Of a DNA stretch of 6,610 nt, positions 1 to 5,642 are shown in pieces. Source of the stretch: an uncultured Eubacteriales bacterium. GTDB lineage: Bacteria; Bacillota; Clostridia; Oscillospirales; Oscillospiraceae. The DNA lies in NCBI GenBank assembly GCA_900549885.1, contig URQA01000135.1, positions 1-6,610 of the forward strand, given 5' to 3'. Both the position numbers and the translations under genes were made by a program. A model generated the notes under the pieces. The model made no database searches and was not told the origin of the DNA. It saw only the letters and a list, made by a program, of their open reading frames with translations. Every line of letters starts with the position of its first letter. The first letter of the stretch is position 1.

Positions 1-1
1 C

Positions 2-733
2 AAACGGGGCCACGACGTCACCCTGGCTGAGCAGAGCGGCAAGCTGGGCGGTCTATTGAAGTTCACCGACTATGACGAGTTGAAGATCGACCTGATGCGG
101 CTGAAGGACTACCTCATCACCCAGGTGGACAAGAGCGGGGCCAAGGTGCTGCTGGACACCACCGTCACCCCGGACTTCATCAAAGACGGCGGCTATGATG
201 CGGTGATCCTGGCGGTGGGTTCCTCCCCCGCCCGGCCCCCCATCCCCGGCCTGGACGACCCCAGCGTGGAGCACGCCACCACCGTCTACACCAAGCTGGA
301 CCAGGTAGGCAAGCGGGTGGCTGTGCTGGGCGGCGGCCTGGTGGGGTGTGAGACCGGCCTGTTCCTGGCGGAGCGGGGTCACCAGGTCACCATCATCGAG
401 ATGCAGTCCGAAATTGCCCCCGAGGCCAACTGGATGCATAAGGAGGGCATGATGCAGGCTTTCGCCAAGGCCCCTATCACCGCCCGCACCGGCCTGCGGG
501 TGTCCCGGCTGGAGCCGGGCAAAGGGGTGTACGCCGTCAACGGCGAGGGCGCCGAGGAATTCATCCCTGCGGACACCATCGTGTACGCCATGGGCATGCG
601 CCCCAACACCCAGACCGTGGAAGCACTGCGGGACGCCTGCCTGGACACCGTCTGCGTGGGCGACTGCGTCCGGGCCCGGAAGGCCCGTCAGGCCATGGAG
701 GAGGGCTACTGGGCGGCGGTCAATCTGGCCTGA
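2..733 (+). CDS. FAD/NAD(P)-dependent oxidoreductase, old-yellow-enzyme/2-enoate-reductase type, C-terminal part (5' partial)
   Basis: The reading frame is open from base 2 and ends at TGA 731-733, giving 243 residues with no start in the window. It begins inside an FAD-binding Rossmann fold (GHDVTLAEQSGKLGG, residues 3-17 of the visible part). A second dinucleotide fold follows, GGGLVGCETGLFLAERGH at about 110-127, whose second strand ends in Glu133; an acidic residue there usually favours NADH over NADPH. A C-terminal FAD motif, VCVGDC plus the ARQAMEEGYWAA helix (about 217-239), closes the domain. This order matches the C-terminal half of NADH:flavin oxidoreductases such as 2-enoate reductase, 2,4-dienoyl-CoA reductase and trimethylamine dehydrogenase. 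There the half passes electrons from NAD(P)H through FAD and an Fe-S cluster to the FMN of an N-terminal TIM barrel. That barrel would lie off the left edge, so the substrate cannot be told. A stand-alone pyridine-nucleotide oxidoreductase is the less likely alternative. No terminator-like hairpin with a T-run follows the stop. Confidence 0.85.
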   Translation, partial: KRGHDVTLAEQSGKLGGLLKFTDYDELKIDLMRLKDYLITQVDKSGAKVLLDTTVTPDFIKDGGYDAVILAVGSSPARPPIPGLDDPSVEHATTVYTKLDQVGKRVAVLGGGLVGCETGLFLAERGHQVTIIEMQSEIAPEANWMHKEGMMQAFAKAPITARTGLRVSRLEPGKGVYAVNGEGAEEFIPADTIVYAMGMRPNTQTVEALRDACLDTVCVGDCVRARKARQAMEEGYWAAVNLA

Positions 734-752
734 TCCGCCCTCTCCGCTGCCC

Positions 753-781
753 TTGACAACAGCGGGAAGTTGGATTATCAT
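753..781 (+). promoter_or_regulatory. Sigma-A-type promoter for the DUF1648-like gene
   Basis: A perfect -35 box TTGACA (753-758) is followed after exactly 17 bases by TATCAT (776-781), five of six matches to the -10 consensus. It lies 20 bases after the reductase stop codon and 45 bases before the next ATG, so the downstream gene probably has its own transcript. The -35 box sits in the loop of an inverted repeat, CCGCTG (744-749) and CAGCGG (760-765), which could be an operator or chance. Confidence 0.7.
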
Positions 782-825
782 AGCGGCAAAAATGGGGTGT
801 ATACTTCTCTTAGGAGGTGTCCGCC

Positions 826-1284
826 ATGTTCCGTCTCCCTCCCATCCGCCTGTGGCGGAATTGCTCTCTGGCCCTGTTCGGGTTGGGGGCGTGCGCCGCT
901 CTGACGGGGACGGTGCTGATCCGGGGCAAGCTGGCTATCCACTTTGACGGGGCCGGCATCCCCAACGGTTTTGCTGAGAAATGGGTACTGTGGGGCTTAC
1001 TTGCCATGGCCTTCTTCTCCCTGTTCACCTCCGCCGGCTTCTCCAAAAAGCCCGCCCTGGGGCAGTTCTCCCTTTCGCCGGAGACGGGCTGCGCCCTGTC
1101 CGCCTGGCTGGTGGCCGCCTTCTCCCTGGCAGACGTGCTGCTGGTGGCCTTCCACCTGTTTCCCTATGCCGCCGTCCAGGCGGTGGGCTTCGCCTTCCTA
1201 GTGGGCGCCCTCCCCCTGTTTCTGCTGATTTCCTTTCTCCGAAATCGCAGGGGCGGACAGCCCGGCCCGAATGTCAGAGCATAA
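826..1284 (+). CDS. Small four-helix membrane protein, DUF1648-like
   Basis: The product is 152 residues. I chose ATG 826 because a full AGGAGG (812-817) lies 8 bases upstream; an in-frame GTG at 817 overlaps that ribosome binding site and is rejected. Hydrophobic segments fall at about 12-32, 54-70, 88-109 and 115-137, and the tail after 138 is basic (FLRNRRGG), suggesting a cytoplasmic C-terminus. After helix 1 comes KLAIHFDGAGIPNGFAEKW (35-53), which resembles the DUF1648 signature (a P-x-H-F-x-x-x-G-x-x-D/N-G pattern). DUF1648 is found at the N-terminus of SdpI-like immunity/signalling membrane proteins and in many small Firmicutes membrane proteins. No SdpI-type C-terminal domain is visible, so immunity is not supported and the function is unknown. 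It looks monocistronic, with a promoter at 753-781 and a terminator directly after the stop. Confidence 0.85.
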   Translation: MFRLPPIRLWRNCSLALFGLGACAALTGTVLIRGKLAIHFDGAGIPNGFAEKWVLWGLLAMAFFSLFTSAGFSKKPALGQFSLSPETGCALSAWLVAAFSLADVLLVAFHLFPYAAVQAVGFAFLVGALPLFLLISFLRNRRGGQPGPNVRA

Positions 1285-1285
1285 T

Positions 1286-1322
1286 AGGAGCCGGCAGGCC
1301 AGATGGCCTGCCGGCTCCTTTT
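1286..1322 (+). terminator. Intrinsic terminator between converging genes
   Basis: A perfect 15-bp stem is formed by AGGAGCCGGCAGGCC (1286-1300) and GGCCTGCCGGCTCCT (1305-1319) with the 4-base loop AGAT, followed by a short T-run (1319-1322). It starts one base after the TAA of the DUF1648-like gene and ends seven bases before the stop of the minus-strand gene. It may therefore also stop transcripts from that side, although the minus-strand T-run is poor. The very strong G+C-rich stem compensates for the short T-tract. Confidence 0.85.
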
Positions 1323-1326
1323 GCAC

Positions 1327-2730
1327 TCATTGTTGTTCCGCGTCCTGTCCGCTCTTCCCGGCCAGCGGGGTGAGGGACACCCCCCGCACGTCGCACCACA
1401 CCCGGATGGCGTTGAGGATCAGCTCCACACTGCCGTCGATGCCCAGCTTGCCGCTGTCCACCGCCAAGTTATAGTACCGCCCGTCCCCCCAGCTCCGGCC
1501 GGTACACTGCTTATAGACCCAGCTCCGGCCCCGGTCAGTGGCCTCCAGGTCCCGCCTGGCCTGCTCCGGGGAGGTGTGGAACTGGTCCTGGATGCGTTGG
1601 ACGCGCTGCTCCGGGGCGGCGTGGACAAAGACGCGGAAGCTGTTGGGATCGTCGTACAGGATGTAGTCGGCGCACCGGCCCACGATGACGAAGGACTCGT
1701 CGCTGGCCGCCAGCCGCCGGAGGATGGCCGTCCGGGCGGCAAACAGCTGCTCCAGAGGGGCCAGGCCGTGGTTACTCATGGCGTAGCCAGAGGTCATGAA
1801 GTCGTAGATCACCTCGTGGGTCAGGTGCTTCTCCTGCCCCCGGACGAAGCTTTCAGGCAAACCGCTCTCCTGGGCCTCCATAGGGATGAGCTGCTGGTCG
1901 TAGAAGGTGACCCCCAGCTCCTGGGCCAGCTTCTGGGCGATCTCGTGCCCGCCGGAGCCGAACTCCCGGCCCAGGGTGACCATGATCTTGGGCTTGCCGC
2001 TGCGGTCCAGGGCCACCGGCTGGGCGGCGTTGGCCGCCCGCTCCACCTTGGTCTCCCGCTCCACAAAGTGCAGCAGCGGCGCCTGGCACACCCGCATCAT
2101 CCGCTTCATCACAAACCCCACCAGCAGCGCGGAGAGCACCGTACCCTCCCGCACGCCCACCAGGCCGTGGAAATAGGCCAGAGACACGATGGCGGACACC
2201 ACCACCATAGTGCAGTCGAAGATCATCTTGCAGTTGGCCACCGAAAGCCCGGTTTTCTTGGAGATGGCCAGGCTCATCCCCTCCCCAGGGGTAGGCAGGA
2301 TGTTGGGGGCCAGATAGAGCATCACCCCTAAGGCCACCAGGGGGATGGAAATGAGCAGGAACACCAGCCGCATGGGGTAGCCTTCCGGCGCGGGCAGAAA
2401 GGCCATCACCGAGGTGGCCACAGACACCAGCCCTCCGAACAGGAAGGAGGCCACGATCTGAAGGAGCATCACAGGCTTGAACTGCCGCCGCAGGATCAAA
2501 AGCTCCGCCAGAATGTAAAGGCAGTAGACCGCCGTGGTGCAAATGCCCAGGTCGATCCCCCCGCCAGGCAGGGTCAGGGTGATCTGGTAGACCACATTGG
2601 CCAAACAGGTAACGGGACTGACGCCCAGGGCGGATTTCACAGAGAACACCACGCCCAGGGCCATGCAGAACAGGCCCGCCAGGTAGACCAGCAGCCGCTT
2701 GGCCCACCGCAGGACAAATTCCTGGTTCAT
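1327..2730 (-). CDS. YczE/YitT-like membrane domain fused to a cytidylate-kinase-like P-loop domain
   Basis: The product is 467 residues. I chose the ATG at 2730-2728 because AGAGGG (2743-2738 on the minus strand) lies seven bases upstream; an in-frame ATG at 2751 has no ribosome binding site. Residues 1-215 are a membrane domain with hydrophobic segments at about 11-33, 61-80, 85-112, 120-142, 168-188 and 196-210, and family-like GVVFSVKSALGVSPV (26-40) and PTPGEGMSLAISKKTGLSV (146-164) stretches typical of YczE/YyaS/YitT-type proteins. After a charged linker (about 222-248), residues 249-445 match the cytidylate-kinase-like family: MVTLGREFGSGGHEIAQKLA (250-269), FYDQQLI, FVIVGRCADYIL (347-358), RVFVHAAPEQRVQRI, and GRSWGDGRYYNLAVDSGKLGID (411-432). 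The P-loop reads GSGG rather than GKS/T; as I recall this is normal for that kinase family. Phosphotransfer to a nucleotide is inferred and the true substrate is unknown. The gene is divergent from a LysR-type regulator. Confidence 0.9.
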   Translation of the reverse strand: MNQEFVLRWAKRLLVYLAGLFCMALGVVFSVKSALGVSPVTCLANVVYQITLTLPGGGIDLGICTTAVYCLYILAELLILRRQFKPVMLLQIVASFLFGGLVSVATSVMAFLPAPEGYPMRLVFLLISIPLVALGVMLYLAPNILPTPGEGMSLAISKKTGLSVANCKMIFDCTMVVVSAIVSLAYFHGLVGVREGTVLSALLVGFVMKRMMRVCQAPLLHFVERETKVERAANAAQPVALDRSGKPKIMVTLGREFGSGGHEIAQKLAQELGVTFYDQQLIPMEAQESGLPESFVRGQEKHLTHEVIYDFMTSGYAMSNHGLAPLEQLFAARTAILRRLAASDESFVIVGRCADYILYDDPNSFRVFVHAAPEQRVQRIQDQFHTSPEQARRDLEATDRGRSWVYKQCTGRSWGDGRYYNLAVDSGKLGIDGSVELILNAIRVWCDVRGVSLTPLAGKSGQDAEQQ

Positions 2731-2820
2731 CAAGATTCCCTCTTTCCTCATACTGGTCCGCTGTGCGGACGGATCGCCGAAATACAGCCTCCTACAACCT
2801 AGGCAGCCGCCGGCTTTTTT

Positions 2821-2849
2821 ATTGTAGCCCCATTTCCCTTGGTGTGCAA
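2821..2849 (-). promoter_or_regulatory. Candidate promoter for the membrane-kinase fusion gene
   Basis: On the minus strand TTGCAC (2849-2844) and TACAAT (2826-2821) are separated by 17 bases. The -10 box matches five of six consensus bases; the -35 box only three. This would give a leader of about 80 bases. It faces away from the regulator's promoter and lies on the far side of the shared dyad at 2855-2902. Confidence 0.4.
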
Positions 2850-2854
2850 CCGTC

Positions 2855-2902
2855 GATTTCCACAGTGGTCACAACCGCCTCCGGCTGTGATCTGTGGATA
2901 AT
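2855..2902. promoter_or_regulatory. Large imperfect dyad in the divergent intergenic region, candidate LysR-type operator
   Basis: Two nested inverted repeats share a centre near 2879. The outer arms are TCCACAG (2859-2865) and CTGTGGA (2892-2898), extendable with GATT/AATC flanks if one base is skipped. The inner arms are TCACAACCG (2869-2877) and CGGCTGTGA (2882-2890), with one mismatch and the 4-base loop CCTC. The dyad sits just upstream of both divergent promoter candidates, where an autoregulating LysR-type protein would be expected to bind. Lack of a following T-run argues against a terminator. Binding is inferred. Confidence 0.5.
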
Positions 2903-2915
2903 CCGGTTGTAGCCA

Positions 2916-2944
2916 TTGTCTTTTTCGCTGTTCTCTGCTATAAT
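2916..2944 (+). promoter_or_regulatory. Extended -10 promoter for the LysR-type regulator
   Basis: A perfect TATAAT (2939-2944) is preceded by TGC, making an extended -10 element. The -35 box is TTGTCT (2916-2921), four of six matches, with a 17-base spacer. The predicted start is about 37 bases before the regulator's ATG, and the strong AAGGAGG (2973-2979) lies inside that short leader. Confidence 0.75.
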
Positions 2945-2987
2945 TGTTGTGGCTGTTCACTGACCTTCAAGCAAGGAGGCGCCCCAC

Positions 2988-3869
2988 ATGATCAACGAGA
3001 CCGCCGTCCGGTGCTTTCTCACCCTTTGCGACACTCTGAGCTTCACCGAGACTGCCAAACGTATGTATATGACCCAGCAGAGCGTGTCCAAATACATTGC
3101 CAAGCTGGAGGAGGACCTGGGCTACCGGCTGTTTATCCGCACCCACCACTATGTGGCCCTTACCCGGGCCGGAGAGATCTTCCGGCGCACCTTCGCCCTG
3201 TCCGCCTCCGCCTTCACCGCCGCCATGGAGGAGGCCAGACGGTACTACGACGAGTTGCCCAACGCTCTGCACATCGGCTATCTGGAGGGGCTGGAGATCT
3301 CCAGCCGCATCGGGGACGCCCTGCGCCGGCTCAAGGCGGACCGGCCGGAGCTTCAGTTTTCCGGGGAGAAGCGCAGCCAGGCGGAACTGAATGACATGTT
3401 GCGCACCGGCCAGATGGACCTCATCATCACCTACAAGGAATTTGCCCCTCAGATCCCCGGCATCCGCCGGGCCAAAGTGCTGGACACGCCGCTGGTGCTG
3501 CTGGTATCTCCAGACAACCCCCTGGCCACCGACAGTGCCACCTATCTGGACTTCGCCCGCTCTCCTTTCATCAAGGCCGCCGCTCCGGGGGAGCCATTGA
3601 GCCAAAGCAAGCAGCGGGCGCTGAAGCAGTGCCAGGGTCTGGGCTTTTCTCCGTCGGATATTCTGATTCAGCCCAATCTGGAGTCGGCCTATATGGCTGC
3701 CGAGCTGGGCCAGGGGGTGTTCGTGTCCACCATGCTCAGCCGGGTGTCCCGGCAGTCCAATCTGAAGATCTACCCCATCGGCCAGACGGAGGAGCTGCTG
3801 TGTCTGTGGCAGGAAGACCAGGAAAACCCCGCAGTAGGCGATTTTGTGGCCCACCTGGCCGCCCAGTGA
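2988..3869 (+). CDS. LysR-family transcriptional regulator
   Basis: The product is 293 residues, a normal length for LysR-type regulators. ATG 2988 is supported by AAGGAGG (2973-2979) eight bases upstream. The N-terminal winged helix-turn-helix is clear: SFTETAKRMYMTQQSVSKYI (18-37) is the helix-turn-helix, followed by AKLEEDLGYRLFIRTHHYVALTRAGEIF (38-65), with the usual LEEDLG.RLF and LT.AGE signatures. A linker helix runs to about 90. Residues 92-290 form the periplasmic-binding-protein-like effector domain, including LHIGYLEGLE (94-103), GQMDLIITYK (141-150) and a late AAELGQGVFVSTM (237-249). The effector cannot be predicted. The gene is transcribed away from the membrane-kinase fusion gene, with a large dyad between their promoters, so that gene and the regulator itself are the first candidate targets. 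The transporter downstream has its own promoter and is separated by a hairpin-rich tract, so co-transcription is unlikely. Confidence 0.95.
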   Translation: MINETAVRCFLTLCDTLSFTETAKRMYMTQQSVSKYIAKLEEDLGYRLFIRTHHYVALTRAGEIFRRTFALSASAFTAAMEEARRYYDELPNALHIGYLEGLEISSRIGDALRRLKADRPELQFSGEKRSQAELNDMLRTGQMDLIITYKEFAPQIPGIRRAKVLDTPLVLLVSPDNPLATDSATYLDFARSPFIKAAAPGEPLSQSKQRALKQCQGLGFSPSDILIQPNLESAYMAAELGQGVFVSTMLSRVSRQSNLKIYPIGQTEELLCLWQEDQENPAVGDFVAHLAAQ

Positions 3870-3880
3870 CGGAAACGCAG

Positions 3881-3901
3881 GCGGACGGGTTCCGGCTTTT
3901 T
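3881..3901 (+). terminator. Weak terminator candidate after the LysR-type gene
   Basis: Bases 3881-3896 can form a short hairpin with GGA (3883-3885) against TCC (3891-3893), extended by G-C pairs around a one-base bulge, and this is followed by five T (3897-3901). The stem is poor; real termination may instead rely on the 13-bp hairpin at 3912-3940 that follows at once. Confidence 0.3.
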
Positions 3902-3941
3902 GACAAAGTGTGAAAATGGACGGCGGGGCCGTCCATTTTCT
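3898..3941. repeat. 44-bp direct repeat, copy 1, containing a 13-bp-stem hairpin
   Basis: These 44 bases are identical to 4135-4178. The similarity extends leftward through GGC if a single T is gapped (five T here, four in copy 2). Inside is a perfect inverted repeat: GAAAATGGACGGC (3912-3924), loop GGG, GCCGTCCATTTTC (3928-3940). The A/T-rich outer ends of the stem make it terminator-like on both strands. It begins about 30 bases after the regulator's stop codon. Confidence 0.95.
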
Positions 3942-4134
3942 GAGCCTGTCGAAATACATTTTCGACAGGCTCTCGCCGGGGACAAAGCCCCATCCCCGGC
4001 GAATCGCGGCCCATTTCGTCGCACTCGCTGTGCTCGCACGCTCATGGGCCGAGAGGTGTTTTCGTCCACGCACATGTCATGGCCGAAAACAAATCACAAT
4101 TTTTTCGCTCCTTTCGGCGCGAACTCTGCGAGGC
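3942..4134. repeat. Hairpin-rich non-coding tract between the two 44-bp repeats
   Basis: At least four dyads follow one another almost without gaps. First, GAGCCTGTCGAAA (3942-3954) with TTTCGACAGGCTC (3960-3972): 13 perfect pairs, loop of 5. Second, TCGCCGGGG (3973-3981) with CCCCGGCGA (3994-4002): 9 perfect pairs, loop of 12. Third, CGGCCCAT (4007-4014) with ATGGGCCG (4044-4051): 8 pairs around a GTCGCACTCGCTGTGC-rich core. Fourth, TGTTTTCG (4057-4064) with CGAAAACA (4084-4091): 8 pairs. A small fifth is TTCGC (4104-4108) with GCGAA (4119-4123). Open reading frames cross the tract but lack ribosome binding sites and recognisable protein, so I read it as non-coding. It could be a miniature mobile element, a dispersed intergenic repeat of the REP type, or a structured RNA; the sequence does not decide. 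Confidence 0.85.
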
Positions 4135-4178
4135 TTTTGACAAAGTGTGAAAATGGACGGCGGGGCCGTCCATTTTCT
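4135..4178. repeat. 44-bp direct repeat, copy 2, containing a 13-bp-stem hairpin
   Basis: Exact copy of 3898-3941, offset by 237 bases. The inverted repeat falls at 4149-4161 and 4165-4177 with loop GGG. It is followed by TTTTGTCGC, so the plus-strand side looks like a hairpin plus T-rich tail. It lies 35 bases upstream of the transporter promoter candidate and may shield the transporter gene from upstream transcription. Confidence 0.95.
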
Positions 4179-4212
4179 TTTGTCGCTTCCTCCTATTTTT
4201 CTCTCTACCCGC

Positions 4213-4241
4213 TATACAAAATTAGCCGGCTATGTTATACT
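4213..4241 (+). promoter_or_regulatory. Extended -10 promoter for the MFS transporter gene
   Basis: TATACA (4213-4218, four of six to the -35 consensus) and TATACT (4236-4241, five of six) are spaced by 17 bases, and TGT directly before the -10 makes it an extended -10 promoter. Transcription would start near 4248, giving a leader of roughly 84 bases that contains the hairpin at 4264-4294. Confidence 0.65.
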
Positions 4242-4263
4242 ACTGTGGAATCATACCAAGGTT

Positions 4264-4294
4264 TTGCCTCCGCCGTCTGGGGGCAAGTTTTTTT
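4264..4294 (+). terminator. Intrinsic-terminator-like hairpin in the transporter leader (possible attenuator)
   Basis: TTGCCTCC (4264-4271) pairs with GGGGGCAA (4279-4286) over 8 positions with one G-U pair and a 7-base loop; after one G comes a run of seven T (4288-4294). It lies between the promoter candidate and the ribosome binding site of the transporter gene, so full-length transcripts must read through it. No convincing alternative antiterminator pairing, leader peptide or known riboswitch could be seen in the short leader. Confidence 0.6.
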
Positions 4295-4331
4295 GCGTCC
4301 CTGCGCCATTTTGAGAGAAAGGAAGATTTAC

Positions 4332-5561
4332 ATGTCAAAAAGCGGTAAGTCCAAGATGCTGGCCGCCGTCATCGGCTGTCTGGTGGTCCAGCTGTGCGTG
4401 GGCATTCTCTATGTCTGGAGCGTGTTCAAGCAGCCCGCCATCGACTTCTTCGGCTGGGAGGCCGGATCGGTCAACCTGGTGGCCTCCTTCATGCTGTTCT
4501 GCTTCTGCTTCGGCAACCTGATCGGCGGCGTCATCCAGGATCGCATCGGTCCCAAGCCGGTGTGCATCATGGGCATCTGCCTGTTCGGCGGCGGCATCCT
4601 CATCTCCTCCTTCCTGCCCGCCTCCTCCCCCATCGTGCTGTTCTACCTGACCTACTGCCTCATCGCCGGCATGGGCTCCGGCTTTGCCTATGGCTCCGTG
4701 CTGTCCTGCATGCAGAAGTGGTTCCCCCACAAGCGCGGCTTTGCCTCCGGCCTGGGAGCCTCCGCTTTCGGATTGTCCACCGTGGTGTTCTCCCCGGTGA
4801 TCAGCGCCCTTCTGGGATCCATGTCCCTGTCCCGCACCCTGATGGTGCTGTCCATTCTCTTCCTGGTGGTGGGCGTCGTCGCCTGCCTGTTCATCTCTCT
4901 GCCGGACCAGAGCTATCTGGCCGGCCTGCACCTGCCCGCCGCCGCTTCCCCCGCCGCCGGGGCGGACAACTCCAAGACTCTGGCCCAAGCCGCCCGCACC
5001 CTGCCCTTCTGGCTGCTGTTTTTGGGCTGCTTCCTGTTCAACGGTACCTGGAACATGCTCACCCCTCTCATCAACGGCCTGGGCATCGAGCGGGGTCTGT
5101 CCTCCAGCATGGCCGTGCTGTGCGTGTCCCTCACCGGCCTGACCAATGCCGCCGGCCGGCTGATCATGGCCTCCCTGTCTGACAAGCTGGGCCGTATCAA
5201 CACCCTGCATGTGCTGTGCGTCATGACCATCGCATGCGCCCTGCTGCTCATCTTCGTGCCCGGATACGCCTACTTCATCGTGGTGCTGGTCACCGCCTTT
5301 GCCTATGGCGGCCCCGCTGCGGTCAACCCCGCCACCTCCACCGATTTCTTTGGCCCCAAGTATTCCGGCACCAACTACGGCGTCATCATGCTGGCCCTGG
5401 GCCTGTCCTCGGTGGTGTTCAACGCCATCTCCAATGCCTTGTACAGCGCCACCGGCGCCTATACCATGACTTTCATCATGGGCGCGGTCACCGCGGCGGT
5501 GTCCATCGTCATCTATGTCATCATCGACAAGCTGAACAAAAAGCAGAAGGCAAAAGCATAA
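4332..5561 (+). CDS. MFS transporter of the oxalate/formate antiporter (OFA) family
   Basis: The product is 409 residues, close to the usual OFA length. ATG 4332 follows AGAAAGGAAG (4316-4325); the frame is open further upstream through the repeats but without a ribosome binding site, so the longer form is rejected. About twelve hydrophobic segments are visible, with a hydrophilic central loop at about 190-222. Family marks are FFGWEAGSVNLVASFMLFCF (39-58), GGVIQDRIGPKP (65-76, the loop 2-3 motif), WFPHKRGFASGLGASAFGLS (130-149), GRLIMASLSDKLGR (275-288, the loop 8-9 motif) and PATSTDFFGPKYSGTNYG (333-350). It should be an inner-membrane carrier of a small carboxylate or similar anion. OxlT of Oxalobacter needs a lysine in helix 11 to bind oxalate; here the helix 11 region (about 350-370) has no lysine, so oxalate itself is doubtful. 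The gene appears monocistronic, with its own promoter and a strong terminator. Confidence 0.93.
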   Translation: MSKSGKSKMLAAVIGCLVVQLCVGILYVWSVFKQPAIDFFGWEAGSVNLVASFMLFCFCFGNLIGGVIQDRIGPKPVCIMGICLFGGGILISSFLPASSPIVLFYLTYCLIAGMGSGFAYGSVLSCMQKWFPHKRGFASGLGASAFGLSTVVFSPVISALLGSMSLSRTLMVLSILFLVVGVVACLFISLPDQSYLAGLHLPAAASPAAGADNSKTLAQAARTLPFWLLFLGCFLFNGTWNMLTPLINGLGIERGLSSSMAVLCVSLTGLTNAAGRLIMASLSDKLGRINTLHVLCVMTIACALLLIFVPGYAYFIVVLVTAFAYGGPAAVNPATSTDFFGPKYSGTNYGVIMLALGLSSVVFNAISNALYSATGAYTMTFIMGAVTAAVSIVIYVIIDKLNKKQKAKA

Positions 5562-5572
5562 GCTTTCCTTTC

Positions 5573-5610
5573 AAAAATCCCCGGATCGTATCGACGATTC
5601 GGGGATTTTT
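5573..5610 (+). terminator. Strong intrinsic terminator after the MFS gene
   Basis: A 16-bp stem with a single G-U pair joins AAAAATCCCCGGATCG (5573-5588) and CGATTCGGGGATTTTT (5595-5610) around the loop TATCGA. The A-run at the left and T-run at the right make it usable in both directions. It begins 11 bases after the transporter stop codon. Confidence 0.92.
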
Positions 5611-5642
5611 GTGTTTTCCTGCATGAATATATAAATGAATAT

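Noticed and set aside
53..781. Minus-strand open frame opposite the oxidoreductase
   Set aside because: Low-complexity G/H/V/Q-rich shadow of a strand with clear Rossmann-fold motifs.
1303..2331. Long plus-strand open frame opposite the membrane-kinase gene
   Set aside because: It is antisense to a clearly recognisable protein, is low-complexity (rich in H, G, P and V) and lacks a ribosome binding site; long shadows are expected in G+C-rich DNA.
2800..2821. Plus-strand terminator at GCCGCCGGC followed by T-run
   Set aside because: The possible stem is only about four pairs around a 3-base loop and no plus-strand gene ends nearby; the T-run lies between divergent genes.
3900..3928. TTGACA in the 44-bp repeats as a promoter -35 box
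   Set aside because: At 16 to 18 bases downstream only G+C-rich hairpin sequence is found, with no -10-like hexamer, in both copies.
2967..4073. Long minus-strand open frame across the LysR gene and repeats
   Set aside because: It lies opposite a clear LysR-type coding region, has shadow-like composition and no ribosome binding site.
3898..4178. CRISPR array
   Set aside because: There are only two copies of the repeat, 193 bases apart, with a hairpin-filled interval and no cas gene.
3900..4331. In-frame N-terminal extension of the MFS transporter through the repeat tract
   Set aside because: The extra 144 residues have no ribosome binding site, repeat the same peptide from the 44-bp repeat, contain the promoter and terminator-like hairpin, and have no family match. 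ATG 4332 has a good site and gives the normal family start.
4335..5210. Minus-strand open frame opposite the transporter
   Set aside because: Its composition is extremely rich in G, Q, H, A and E, typical of the antisense of a membrane protein gene.
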